Shown one piece after another: positions 1 to 7,919 of a stretch of DNA of 64,000 nucleotides. This DNA is from Tunturiibacter empetritectus (lineage in GTDB: Bacteria; Acidobacteriota; Terriglobia; Terriglobales; Acidobacteriaceae). Position numbers and translations under genes: made by a program. The notes beneath the pieces were generated by a model that saw only the letters and a program-made list of their open reading frames with translations, was not told the DNA's origin and made no database searches. The stretch spans positions 744,001 through 808,000 of the forward strand of contig NZ_JACCCU010000001.1 in NCBI RefSeq assembly GCF_013410875.1, written 5' to 3'. Each line of letters starts with the position of its first letter. Position 1 is the first letter of the stretch.

Positions 1-12
1 TATCTGAGACAC

Positions 13-1167
13 ATGCTCGAAGAGGGCTACAGCCACCGCACATTGACCAATGCGGCCAGTTATATGCTCCACGCCATTCAAATCCTCGGCTTGTGTGAGC
101 TTCGTGTCGTTCACGAGGAGGAGATCGAAAAAGCGGCGGAATTCTGGGCGGAGTATCGGGGCCCATTTCGAGATCCCGGTCACAGCCAATATGGATCGCC
201 AAGATCCTTTATCAAGTATGTCTGCGCATGGTTTCGGTTTAATGGCAAATTGGCGCTGTCACCAGATCCTCCTTTCCACGAACAGACGCACGCATTCTCC
301 GATGCCCTACGATCTACCTATGGCCTCGCCGCAGTGACGGCTCGCGGCTATTCGAACCGTGCCCAAGGCTTCTTGACTTGGCTGGCGGCTCAAGGTGGAA
401 ATATGGAAACCGTTTCCTTGGCCGACATTGACAAGTTCGTTGTCGCGAAGCGTGCAGAAGGATGCAGGCCCCGCGGCATTGCTAACCAATGCAAGGCCTT
501 GCGCAGTTTCTTCCGTTTTGCTGAAATGCGCGGATGGTGTGTGCCGAATCTCGCACTCACCATCCGAATCCCCCGTATTCCCAAAAACGAGCCGCGCCCC
601 ACGGGACCAACGTGGACGCAGGTCCGCCAACTGCTAAAACTGACCGAAGGGAATGACCCTGAGCATATTCGCGCCCGGGCCCTCCTGCTTCTGTTTACGA
701 TCTATGGACTGCGCGCGAGTGAGGTCATCAACCTGCGTCTGGAGGATCTTGATTGGCAGAGTGAAGTCTTCACCATTCGGCGCGCCAAGCATGGCGGCAC
801 TCAGCAATATCCGATCCAATACGAAGTGGGGGAGGCGATTCTCAAATATCTTCGATATGTCCGACCGCGTGTCGATGATCGGCACGTCTTCCTTGGAGAA
901 CGACGCCCCTGGGGACCACTCCAACACACCACTATGTGGAGGACCGTATCGAGGCGGTTGGAAGCACTTGGAATAGAGCTCCGTCATCAGGGACCTCACG
1001 CTTTACGTCACGCATGTGCAACCCGGTTGCTCCAGAAAGGGTCATCCATTAAGGAAATCGCCGACTTCCTGGGACACCGCAACACGAAATCTGTTGGTAT
1101 CTATGCAAAGTGCGACATCGCCGCTCTTCGCAAGGTTGCCGCCTTTCGTCTGGGCGGGTTGCGATGA
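13..1167 (+). CDS. Tyrosine recombinase, probably part of a RIT-type array
   Basis: Site-specific recombinase of the phage-integrase/XerD fold, which cuts and rejoins DNA through a 3'-phosphotyrosine. An N-terminal SAM-like DNA-binding domain (about residues 80-185) precedes the catalytic domain. The catalytic set is complete: Arg234 (YGLRASE), His329 and Arg332 (HALRH), His355 (LGHR) and Tyr364 (IYAK). The reading frame is open to the left edge, so the true start may lie upstream and position 13 is only the first ATG. The stop overlaps the start of the next recombinase as ATGA, implying coupled translation. Adjacent coupled recombinases of different subfamilies are typical of RIT (recombinase in trio) elements; the third member would lie to the left. 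Family is certain, element type is inferred. Confidence 0.9.
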   Translation: MLEEGYSHRTLTNAASYMLHAIQILGLCELRVVHEEEIEKAAEFWAEYRGPFRDPGHSQYGSPRSFIKYVCAWFRFNGKLALSPDPPFHEQTHAFSDALRSTYGLAAVTARGYSNRAQGFLTWLAAQGGNMETVSLADIDKFVVAKRAEGCRPRGIANQCKALRSFFRFAEMRGWCVPNLALTIRIPRIPKNEPRPTGPTWTQVRQLLKLTEGNDPEHIRARALLLLFTIYGLRASEVINLRLEDLDWQSEVFTIRRAKHGGTQQYPIQYEVGEAILKYLRYVRPRVDDRHVFLGERRPWGPLQHTTMWRTVSRRLEALGIELRHQGPHALRHACATRLLQKGSSIKEIADFLGHRNTKSVGIYAKCDIAALRKVAAFRLGGLR

Positions 1168-2138
1168 AGCTACAGGAAGGAATTGACGTTTATATCGAGG
1201 CGAGACAATCCGAAGGCGCGCCCTGGATGAAAGGTGCGCAAAGCCTGCGTTCCCTTTGCCGAAGCCTCGGGAATATGCCCTTGAATCGAATCCGAGTCAA
1301 CCAGATTGCCCCCTTTCTGGATGGTCCTCACACCTCTGCTGCAACTTGGTACAACAAATACTGTGTCCTGCGCCAGTTCTTTTGCTACTGGAAGGCCCGT
1401 AATGAGATATACGGGTTGCCTCTGCCTCCCCCACGGCGCTTTCCCGCACAGACATTTGTCCCCTACGTTTATTCGCGAACTGAACTCCGGCGGCTGCTGG
1501 TAGCAGCCGGAATCACTCAACGAGACTTGAACTCTGTGATTGGCCCTCGCACCTTTCGCACCTTGCTTCTGTTTCTTTATGGAACCGGCGCGGGCCTCAG
1601 CGAAGCTGTTCAACTGGAGCGCGGTGACGTGGACTTTCGCAGGAGACGAATTACCCTTCGCAGTAGTGTCGCTCGCTGTACGCGCGAGATTCCGATAGGT
1701 TCTGATCTTTACGAGATATTGCTGCAGTATCACCGAGCACATCATCAACAAGAGGCAATAAGAGACCCACAATTCTTCCTAACCAAGGATGGGGCACAGA
1801 TAAAAGCAAGCACGGCGAGCAAGACTTTCCAGAAGGTGCGCAAGAAAGCAGGCGTTGCTCGCTATGACGGAGCCCGCTACCAGCCGAGGATGCAAGATCT
1901 GCGATATACCTTCGCTGTCCACCGATTAACTGCATGGTTCAAGAACGGCGCAGACATGGGGCGAATGATTCCGGCGCTTTCGGCCTACATGGGACAGCAT
2001 GACCTCAGCGCGTCGGAACGTTATCTACGTCTGACTCCAGAGCGCTTTCGAGCGCAACTCAATAAACTCAGTCCAAAGCGAGGCAAAAGGCGGTGGCGCG
2101 ATGATAGCGAGCTGATGAGGTTTCTTGACAGTCTATGA
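1164..2138 (+). CDS. Divergent tyrosine recombinase lacking part of its catalytic set
   Basis: A 324-residue recombinase-fold protein. I use the ATG at 1164, which overlaps the upstream TGA, rather than the longer in-frame start at 1110. It has a SAM-like N-terminal half and a catalytic half, but key residues are changed. The motif normally written YGTGLRxSE reads YGTGAGLSE, so box-I Arg is Gly144. The box-II His is Gln244 while Arg247 remains. The GH motif reads GQ (Gln278), and the nucleophile Tyr287 (ERYL) is kept. It may therefore act only together with the preceding enzyme, as a partner subunit. RIT elements are known to carry unlike recombinase subfamilies in fixed order, so this is probably the last gene of such an element. 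Confidence 0.85.
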   Translation: MKLQEGIDVYIEARQSEGAPWMKGAQSLRSLCRSLGNMPLNRIRVNQIAPFLDGPHTSAATWYNKYCVLRQFFCYWKARNEIYGLPLPPPRRFPAQTFVPYVYSRTELRRLLVAAGITQRDLNSVIGPRTFRTLLLFLYGTGAGLSEAVQLERGDVDFRRRRITLRSSVARCTREIPIGSDLYEILLQYHRAHHQQEAIRDPQFFLTKDGAQIKASTASKTFQKVRKKAGVARYDGARYQPRMQDLRYTFAVHRLTAWFKNGADMGRMIPALSAYMGQHDLSASERYLRLTPERFRAQLNKLSPKRGKRRWRDDSELMRFLDSL

Positions 2139-2180
2139 AAAGACAGGCGTGTGGACGGAATCGGTAGAGGGCCGATAATA

Positions 2181-2191
2181 AGCGCGGCGCT
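2181..2191. repeat. 11-bp direct repeat, left copy
   Basis: The sequence agcgcggcgct occurs here and again, identically and in the same orientation, at 2731-2741. The two copies bracket the decayed ATPase fragment. Each copy is also nearly self-complementary (agcgc-g-gcgct), so it could be a recombinase-bound half-site or a target duplication. This copy lies 43 bp past the stop of the second recombinase. Confidence 0.6.
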
Positions 2192-2211
2192 TTTCGCTCA
2201 GAGTCGGCCAG

Positions 2212-2712
2212 ATGATTGTGCTGTCGCATAGCAAATCATTCCTCTGCTGCTTGTGGGAGGGGACGGACCCGAACGCCCGCTCTGCGTTCCAAATCGAGCA
2301 GAATGGAAATGGCTTAACACTCGCCGCCTGGGATGTCCGGCAGGATGCCATCACAGAGCATGACCGGCGCGATGCGCTGTTCAACGAGTACCGCGCCAAT
2401 GGTCCGAAGGGTAACAGCCCTGAGGTTACACGGTCTATTCGTCCACACTTGGAGGCATATCTGCGTACCGCGTGTCCTGCGACGTTTCCTTCCGGAACGC
2501 TGCTGGGGCTTTTCTATGCTCGCTGCGAGCGAGAATACGGACACCCCTCGCAGATTCTCAACCGCCACAAAATAGATGAACTGTTTGACCTGAAAGAGGA
2601 TTCCAATCGTTACCACCACGACACGAACCCGGCATGGGGAAACAGAGTCGATCAACGACCAAGAGTTATTGGGATACATCTGGCGAGCGATATAGCCTTC
2701 ACTCGACCGTAG
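2212..2712 (+). pseudogene. Truncated and frameshifted C-terminal remnant of an AAA (AAA_13-like) ATPase
   Basis: The frame from 2212 begins IVLSHSKSFLC..., which looks like the end of a P-loop ATPase core just after Walker B. It continues with ITEHDRRDAL, a conserved-looking IRPHLEAYLR stretch and FDLKEDSNRYHHDTNPAW, as I recall from the C-termini of large AAA_13-type ATPases of defence and mobile islands. No Walker A is present, so the whole N-terminal part is missing. Near 2641 the family-like sequence switches to the +1 frame, which reads SINDQELLGYIWRAI and stops, whereas the original frame reads unrelated residues. I conclude that the gene was cut on its left by the recombinase element and then decayed. 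The family call is from memory of motif style. Confidence 0.5.
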
Positions 2713-2730
2713 AAATAATGGCATGGGACT

Positions 2731-2741
2731 AGCGCGGCGCT
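2731..2741. repeat. 11-bp direct repeat, right copy
   Basis: Second exact copy of agcgcggcgct (see 2181-2191), 540 bp downstream of the first. It sits between the ATPase remnant and the stop of the convergent HNH-ATPase gene at 2756. It may mark the far end of an inserted or excised segment. Confidence 0.6.
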
Positions 2742-2755
2742 AAGACCAGTTGATG

Positions 2756-4072
2756 CTATGCGTTCGCGCCAATTTGATGAATCTCAACAGACGGGGTTTC
2801 TCCATCAAGCGTGATGACTTCAAAATCTGGCGACGACACTACTTCAGCCAGTTTTGTATCTAGGTGTGCTTCTACCACCGTTTGAAACAAGTGTTCTGAC
2901 TTAGACAGATAGATTGCCCAATCTCTCTGTCCAGCAGAATCCAACGAGCGAAATGGTTCGATAACTAAGACAGTGGCAACATACTGTGCCGAAAAGCGAG
3001 CGATAGCAATACCGATTTCAGTCAATACGTATACCTGTTCGCCTCCTGACAACATACCGAAGCTTGGATGAAAATCCCCGTGTGACCGTAATTTGACCTT
3101 GATCTTGTTACGAGGCGGTTCATCTTCATCATCGTCTTCATCCGATTCTAAAGGCTCGGCCTCTTCCACCCATACTTTCTGTACGAATCGCTCTGAGTCA
3201 CCAACAAGAGGGAGAATGTTCACGAGTTCCATTTCGTCAATCTGAAATGATCGTGCAATTCGACGGGTATCTTCCCAAGTTTTCCACTCTTCTTTCTCTG
3301 AATCACTAAGACTTGCATCCTTGGGGTGTTTGACAACAACAAAACGAGTCTGCAATGGAATATATGGCACAGGGGAATGATTAAAGGAATAAGAAACCTC
3401 TCCGTTCTCACCCATCGCAATTCGTACGACAGTTTCGATAGGAGTGAAGTATGTGATTTGAATATCAAGTGGTGGATATGTCCCGAACCTGCGTCTCCAC
3501 CTATTCATGCCCCACATCGAAGTAGAAGCCAATGAGAGCCATTCCCAAAGAGCTGTCTTCCCCGTCGAATTCGGTCCAGACAAAATCGTAAACTTCCCGA
3601 ACCGCACCGTGGTAGGTGTGCGAAACACTGGACCATTTAATACGCGCATTTCATGGAACCACCCTAAAGGGGCGCTCAATCCTGTATGTCGCCTCATAAT
3701 CGCGGTTTCATGGAGACCCTTGTAGCTGACCAATACTGAAGGCGGGTAATCGGTACCACGATTGTTGTCAATCAACTTTGCGTGAGTCTCGCATAGCCAA
3801 ATTGCATTCGATGGGGCGGAAAGCTCAAATTGGGAAAGAAATCCTTGGCCCCTCGGCCCACTCGGAGCCGCACTGTATATATGTGCAGCGACCCCAGTTA
3901 TGGAAATGAGGTTATCACCTCGTCCAGGCCCAATCGTAAGTGCTGAGCAGTTTGGAAAGCTGCACTCGTAACCGCTCCGGGAGGCAACTGTGCGTTTTAC
4001 AGCGGGGCTGAAGTTGATCCGATTTGGTCCGACCTTTTTGGGAGCTGACTTGCGGTTTTTGTTGCTCGTCAA
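2756..4072 (-). CDS. HNH nuclease fused to an ABC/SMC-like ATPase, candidate defence protein
   Basis: A 438-residue single-chain fusion. Residues 30-110 form an HNH/zinc-finger nuclease: Cys37 and Cys42 (CSFPNC), His64 (AAHI), Asn89 (SNAIWLC), Cys94 and His97 (CETHAKLID). Residues about 140-430 form an ABC-class ATPase with Walker A GPNSTGKT (166-173), signature LSGGEQ (341-346), a Walker B that reads VLVIEP with the usual Asp replaced by Ile and Glu kept, a D-loop SLD and His403 (EAHLD). An acidic linker (DEDDDEDE) lies at about 311-318. The start is TTG, preceded by an AAGGA-type ribosome site. The gene is visibly richer in A/T than its neighbours, suggesting transfer. In Septu the ATPase PtuA and the HNH protein PtuB are separate, so this could be a one-gene analogue. 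Domain calls are firm; the defence role is inferred. Confidence 0.8.
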   Translation of the reverse strand: MTSNKNRKSAPKKVGPNRINFSPAVKRTVASRSGYECSFPNCSALTIGPGRGDNLISITGVAAHIYSAAPSGPRGQGFLSQFELSAPSNAIWLCETHAKLIDNNRGTDYPPSVLVSYKGLHETAIMRRHTGLSAPLGWFHEMRVLNGPVFRTPTTVRFGKFTILSGPNSTGKTALWEWLSLASTSMWGMNRWRRRFGTYPPLDIQITYFTPIETVVRIAMGENGEVSYSFNHSPVPYIPLQTRFVVVKHPKDASLSDSEKEEWKTWEDTRRIARSFQIDEMELVNILPLVGDSERFVQKVWVEEAEPLESDEDDDEDEPPRNKIKVKLRSHGDFHPSFGMLSGGEQVYVLTEIGIAIARFSAQYVATVLVIEPFRSLDSAGQRDWAIYLSKSEHLFQTVVEAHLDTKLAEVVSSPDFEVITLDGETPSVEIHQIGANA

Positions 4073-4536
4073 GGCAATTTCCTTTAACTTCCGTCCGCAA
4101 TTTGGGGGATGTATATCTTGATTTCATATCGGCAAAGCTGCGATGTAACCCAAAACTCTTGCTAAGGCAACTGATTGCCTGTGCCCAAGGTCCGAGCGTC
4201 AATCCAAGGCCAGAGTCCGGAAAATGGCTGCCTTGACCTGCCACAATCGTACGCTTGCCATCGCAACTTTAATTCTTTCCGAAATCAATCCCACACTGTC
4301 TTGGTTAGATCGCGGCTCGGCCCTCGCCGCTAAGCATCCTTCCGGGACAAAGAAGGTTGCAACCGCACGACGTGCAGCCGCCAGCGGCGGCTCGTGCGTG
4401 GAGATTTGCCGCTGAGAACGCCCCGGCGGGGCTGCGGCAAATCAGAATCAATATCCGAAGAGGGATTTGAATATCGAACTTCCTACGCCAGCCTCCGCCA
4501 GCGGCTCCGGCTAAAAACGGCTTTGGAGGTTCACGG
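4073..4536. other. Intergenic region with a large hairpin, no gene seen
   Basis: No convincing coding frame on either strand. It holds the upstream region of the HNH-ATPase gene and the downstream end of the integrase gene. The only clear structure is the hairpin at 4403-4443. I looked for a tRNA as the integrase target and found none. Confidence 0.6.
4403..4443. repeat. Long two-tier inverted repeat near the integrase 3' end
   Basis: Perfect outer arms gatttgccgc (4403-4412) and gcggcaaatc (4434-4443) enclose an inner gcccc/ggggc stem. No T-run follows on either side, so it is not a standard terminator. Its place 94 bp past the integrase stop makes an attachment or recombination site, or a processed mRNA end, possible. 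Confidence 0.55.
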
Positions 4537-5970
4537 TCAGCGCGGCTTGTGGCGTTGACCTCGTTTGCCTTTGTCATGCGTCTCTGCTGCTTTCGACGCC
4601 TTGGCCCTGGTATCGTCCGGTTGCGGCAACTCCCATCCCGCCATGCCCTGCAACACGCGGTCGGCGTGCTTGATGGTGTTCACGTGCCCGTAGTGGCTTT
4701 CAATCATGTGGACGGAAGTTCCCATCTGCTCAGCAAGGAAATACACGTCTACGCCTTCCTGCAACCGGAGCGTGGCATACGTGTGCCGGAAGCAATAAGT
4801 CGAGCGCGGCACGCCCTGCGTGCCTTCGCGCAGATTCGCTTCGTTCAGAAGATCGGCAATCAAGGAACTATACAGCGTCTTCGCGGGCTTGCCGGTGACG
4901 TTGGTAAATACTCTGTCGTACGGTTCCGTGGCTTTGGAGATTGCGCGAATGCGTTCCAAATAATCTCCGACGCTCTTGGGCGCAACCAACTTGCGCGATT
5001 TGCCCTTGCCCTGCACGAACAAGACAACGATCTCGCGGCCCTCGCGGTCTTTTGCGGGCATGATGTCGCGCCAGCGAAGATTCTTCATCTCCGCTGGCCT
5101 CATGCCCGTATTGCAGGCAATCAGAATCAAGTTGTAGGTGACGGTACGATACCAAACGCTTGACGGCTTATCCGCCTCGGCAATCCACTTGCGGCCTACG
5201 GTATGGAGTTTGCGATACTCCTCAAGCGTGAACTCGTCACGCCGCATCGTCTTGAGCTTGGGGCGCTCGTCGAAACGCTGGCTTGCGGGAACATATCGTT
5301 TCTTCACCGCATAATTCATGATCGCGCCGAAGATGGACATCTCGAAGCGGATGGTGGAATCACTGATGAAAGGGACCACCCGTTCTTCGGAAGGTTTGAC
5401 TTCAATCGGTTTCAACACTCGGATGCCCAAAGTCTGCTGAACCTTGGTGCGGCGCTCGGCTTCATGGTCTGCGAAGGTTTGCGCTGCGTCGGCGGTAACT
5501 TCTCGAACGCCGTTGCGCCGGTGGCGTCCCGCGCCGTTCTCCCGCCGCCATGCCGGATAGCCGCCCCATCGTTCGTCACCGATAAGATGGACCTGCGCGG
5601 AACCGGCGTACCGATCTAAGGTGCCCTCGATGACGGCACGGAGTTTCTTGGGCCGGGCGGCGCTGATCTCTCCACGCTTCGCTCGCGCCTCCTGCGTCAG
5701 CAAATACTCGTGCGCCACGTCGCGGAAGGGGCGATTGAACACAGGAACGTCATGCTTGATGCGGAATCGAACGTCTGCGTCCTGATCGAAGGCCCGCTCG
5801 CGGGCCGCGCTGATGTCGGTTGTTTTAAGCGAAACTGTCTTGTAGCGGTCGGCCTTCGGCATCTTCATGCGGCAGTACCACATCCGGTGGTCCACGTCGC
5901 CGCGCCGGAAAAGAATCAGGCCGGGTTTCAGCTCCTCTTTCTCGGTAACAAAGGCCATATTCGCCTCCAT
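4537..5970 (-). CDS. Phage-type tyrosine integrase
   Basis: A 477-residue integrase with an N-terminal DNA-binding arm, a core-binding domain (about 75-235) and a catalytic domain (about 245-440). Visible catalytic residues are Arg291 (NTGMRPAEM), Arg395 in YCFRHTYAT, and Tyr427 in SHYGHV. The box-II His position appears to be Tyr392 and the GH motif reads GTS, a variation common in island integrases. The C-terminal 30 residues are basic and Lys-rich. The Met at residue 5 (MAFVTEK) is an alternative start. It differs from the two recombinases at the left edge, so the island probably contains two separate integration events. No cargo gene or tRNA target is obvious next to it. Confidence 0.88.
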   Translation of the reverse strand: MEANMAFVTEKEELKPGLILFRRGDVDHRMWYCRMKMPKADRYKTVSLKTTDISAARERAFDQDADVRFRIKHDVPVFNRPFRDVAHEYLLTQEARAKRGEISAARPKKLRAVIEGTLDRYAGSAQVHLIGDERWGGYPAWRRENGAGRHRRNGVREVTADAAQTFADHEAERRTKVQQTLGIRVLKPIEVKPSEERVVPFISDSTIRFEMSIFGAIMNYAVKKRYVPASQRFDERPKLKTMRRDEFTLEEYRKLHTVGRKWIAEADKPSSVWYRTVTYNLILIACNTGMRPAEMKNLRWRDIMPAKDREGREIVVLFVQGKGKSRKLVAPKSVGDYLERIRAISKATEPYDRVFTNVTGKPAKTLYSSLIADLLNEANLREGTQGVPRSTYCFRHTYATLRLQEGVDVYFLAEQMGTSVHMIESHYGHVNTIKHADRVLQGMAGWELPQPDDTRAKASKAAETHDKGKRGQRHKPR

Positions 5971-6528
5971 CGTTTGACTGGTTCTGTGCAGATTCCGTGT
6001 AAATTACTCGTGCAAGCCATTGATTCTTCGTAGCTGTGCATACTTTGTACAGAAGATTATAGAAAATTATGTGCTTTATTTCTAGCTATTTATAATACAT
6101 TTCTCATCCTGAGCGGAGCGAAGGATCCCGACAAACTCGAAACCATCTTAACCGGGCTCGTCCCTTTCAGCCCATACTCACGTATTCTTCCCCTTACAAG
6201 AATCTATATAGCCCTGAGCTGGCAGTACCGCTCTTTCTTTGTCAACCCCCAAACTCACTAATCCCCGCGCCAGACAAGGAGATTCGCGTGGCGTATTAGT
6301 TTCACTCAACCAGCTATACTGGTAACAGGCTTCAAAAAGACCCCGGCGCAACTCCGGGGTTTTATCTTTTCCATGTAATCACACGCTAAACTGCACAAAA
6401 CAAGTATTTTAGCCGTAAGCCATTTGAAATGAATATTTTGCAGACACCATAGGCTTCTAACCCGCAGATTCGATTGAACTTGCGTACAAGATACCCCGAG
6501 AGGGGGGAGGGGGGTACCAGAGAGCACG
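5971..6528. other. Intergenic region, A/T-rich then a terminator, no gene seen
   Basis: Contains the probable promoter of the integrase gene, read to the left, in an A/T-rich stretch (6030-6100). A short motif (gagcggagcgaaggatccc, about 6111-6129) resembles a dispersed acidobacterial repeat I recall. A symmetric terminator lies at 6334-6370. A G-rich stretch (6501-6514) precedes the MATE start. No small ORF or structured RNA could be supported. Confidence 0.5.
6334..6370. terminator. Symmetric rho-independent terminator without an obvious client gene
   Basis: Perfect arms accccgg (6340-6346) and ccggggt (6354-6360) around a 7-nt loop. A T-rich tail follows on the plus strand (6361-6370) and an A-run precedes it (6334-6338), so it works on paper in both directions. 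No gene ends here, which raises the possibility of a short untracked transcript or a leader attenuator for the MATE gene. Confidence 0.7.
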
Positions 6529-7908
6529 ATGTCCATCCGCCAGCAGATCCAGCCCGTGCTCACCCTAGCCCTCCCACTCATCCTTGCCGAACTCGGCTGG
6601 ATGTCAATGGGCATCGTCGACACCATCATGGTCGGCCACATGGCCAATCCGGCACTCGCCATCTCCGCTGCCGCTCTCGGCCAGGTCCTCTACAACACCA
6701 TCGCCTTCGGCATCGCCGGAGTCCTCCTCGGCCTCGACACCTACCTCTCCCAGTCTCACGGGGCCGGCCGCTTCGACGAGGCCAACCGCTGGCTCCTCCA
6801 CGGCCTCCTCCTCGCCGCCGGCCTCGCCCTCACGCTCATCCTCATCATCCTCTGCGCACCGTCCTTCATGCTCCGCCTCCCCATCGACCACGCCGTCCTC
6901 ACCGGCTCAGTCGCCTTCCTCGACGCGCTCAACTACGGCACCCCGGCCCTCTTCCTCTACTTCACCCTCCGCCGCTACCTTCAGGCCTTCAACCACGTCC
7001 GGCCCATCGCCGCAGCTCTGGTCACCGCAAACCTCGTCAACGTCGTCGGCAACTGGTTCCTTATCTATGGGCACTCCTTCGGTCCCCTCCACATCCCGGC
7101 CCTCGGGGTCACGGGCTCAGGCCTCGCGACCTCCTTTTCCCGCTGCTATCTCGCCCTCTTCATGGTCATCGCCCTCTGGCGCATCGAACGCCGCCACCAC
7201 TACGGCCTCCGCAGCATGGCCCGCCACTTCGAGCCCCGCCGCCTCCGCCGCCTCGCCCTCCTCGGAGCACCCGCCGGCGGTCAGATCTTCGTCGAAATCT
7301 CCATCTTCGGCATGGTCACCTTTCTAATCGGAGTCATGGGGCGGCTTCCCCTCGCTGGACACGAGATCGCCCTCAACTGCGCCAGCTTCACCTTCATGGT
7401 CCCCTTCGCCATCTCCGCCGCAGCCGCAGTGCGCGTCGGCCAGGCCATCGGCCGCAAAGCTCCCAGCGAAGCGGCCTCCGCAGGTTGGGCCGCAATCCTA
7501 CTCGGCGCAGGCGTCATGGCCTGCTTCTCCGCTGTTCTGCTTCTTATGCCCCACGCAATCGCGAGCAGCTTCACCGCCGATCGCGACGTCATCGCTGCCA
7601 CCATCCCCCTGCTCTTCGTAGCCGCTATCTTCCAGTTCTTCGACGGCCTCCAGATCACCGCCACCGGTTCGCTCCGCGGCGCAGGGAACACCCACGCCGG
7701 CCTCATCGTCCAGATCGTCGGCTACTGGATCATCGGTCTCCCCATCGGCTACCTCTTCGGCTTCCGCCTCCACTACGGAGCCGTCGGCCTCTGGATGGGC
7801 CTGTGTGCGGGCCTCATCGTAGCGGGCACCACCCTCACCCTCATCTGGCGCCACACCACCAAAAAACAGCTTTTAGCCCTTAGCTCTCAGCCTTTAGCTA
7901 GAAGCTAA
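6529..7908 (+). CDS. MATE-family multidrug/Na+ or H+ antiporter
   Basis: A 459-residue inner-membrane protein with about twelve hydrophobic segments and the internal pseudo-repeat of the MATE (NorM/DinF) family. The first half starts LTLALPLILAELGWMSMGIVDTIMVGH, the classical first-helix region with the conserved MVG, and the second-half counterpart lies near residue 240 (LGAPAGGQIFVEISIF). Such pumps export cationic drugs or metabolites using a sodium or proton gradient. The start ATG at 6529 follows an unusually G-rich tract (6501-6514) that may be sequestered by the nearby CCCC. The gene overlaps the convergent EamA gene by four bases. The substrate cannot be told from sequence. Confidence 0.93.
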   Translation: MSIRQQIQPVLTLALPLILAELGWMSMGIVDTIMVGHMANPALAISAAALGQVLYNTIAFGIAGVLLGLDTYLSQSHGAGRFDEANRWLLHGLLLAAGLALTLILIILCAPSFMLRLPIDHAVLTGSVAFLDALNYGTPALFLYFTLRRYLQAFNHVRPIAAALVTANLVNVVGNWFLIYGHSFGPLHIPALGVTGSGLATSFSRCYLALFMVIALWRIERRHHYGLRSMARHFEPRRLRRLALLGAPAGGQIFVEISIFGMVTFLIGVMGRLPLAGHEIALNCASFTFMVPFAISAAAAVRVGQAIGRKAPSEAASAGWAAILLGAGVMACFSAVLLLMPHAIASSFTADRDVIAATIPLLFVAAIFQFFDGLQITATGSLRGAGNTHAGLIVQIVGYWIIGLPIGYLFGFRLHYGAVGLWMGLCAGLIVAGTTLTLIWRHTTKKQLLALSSQPLARS

Positions 7909-7919
7909 AGGCTAAAAGC
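7869..7919. terminator. Bidirectional hairpin containing both convergent stop codons
   Basis: Inner perfect arms 7889-7899 and 7903-7913 (11 bp, 3-nt loop aga) sit within outer arms gcttttagcc (7869-7878) and ggctaaaagc (7910-7919). The stop codons of the MATE gene (7906-7908) and the EamA gene (7905-7907 on the other strand) are inside the right arm. Probably a shared terminator. Confidence 0.75.

Noticed and set aside
4305-4577. Possible tRNA or small gene next to the integrase
   Set aside because: No T-arm (GTTCGAATCC-like) sequence and no cloverleaf arms could be found; the minus frame overlaps the integrase end.
6474-7883. Long Arg/Pro/His-rich frame on the plus strand over the MATE gene
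   Set aside because: It is the shifted-frame shadow of a GC-rich membrane-protein gene; the real frame has helices and MATE motifs.
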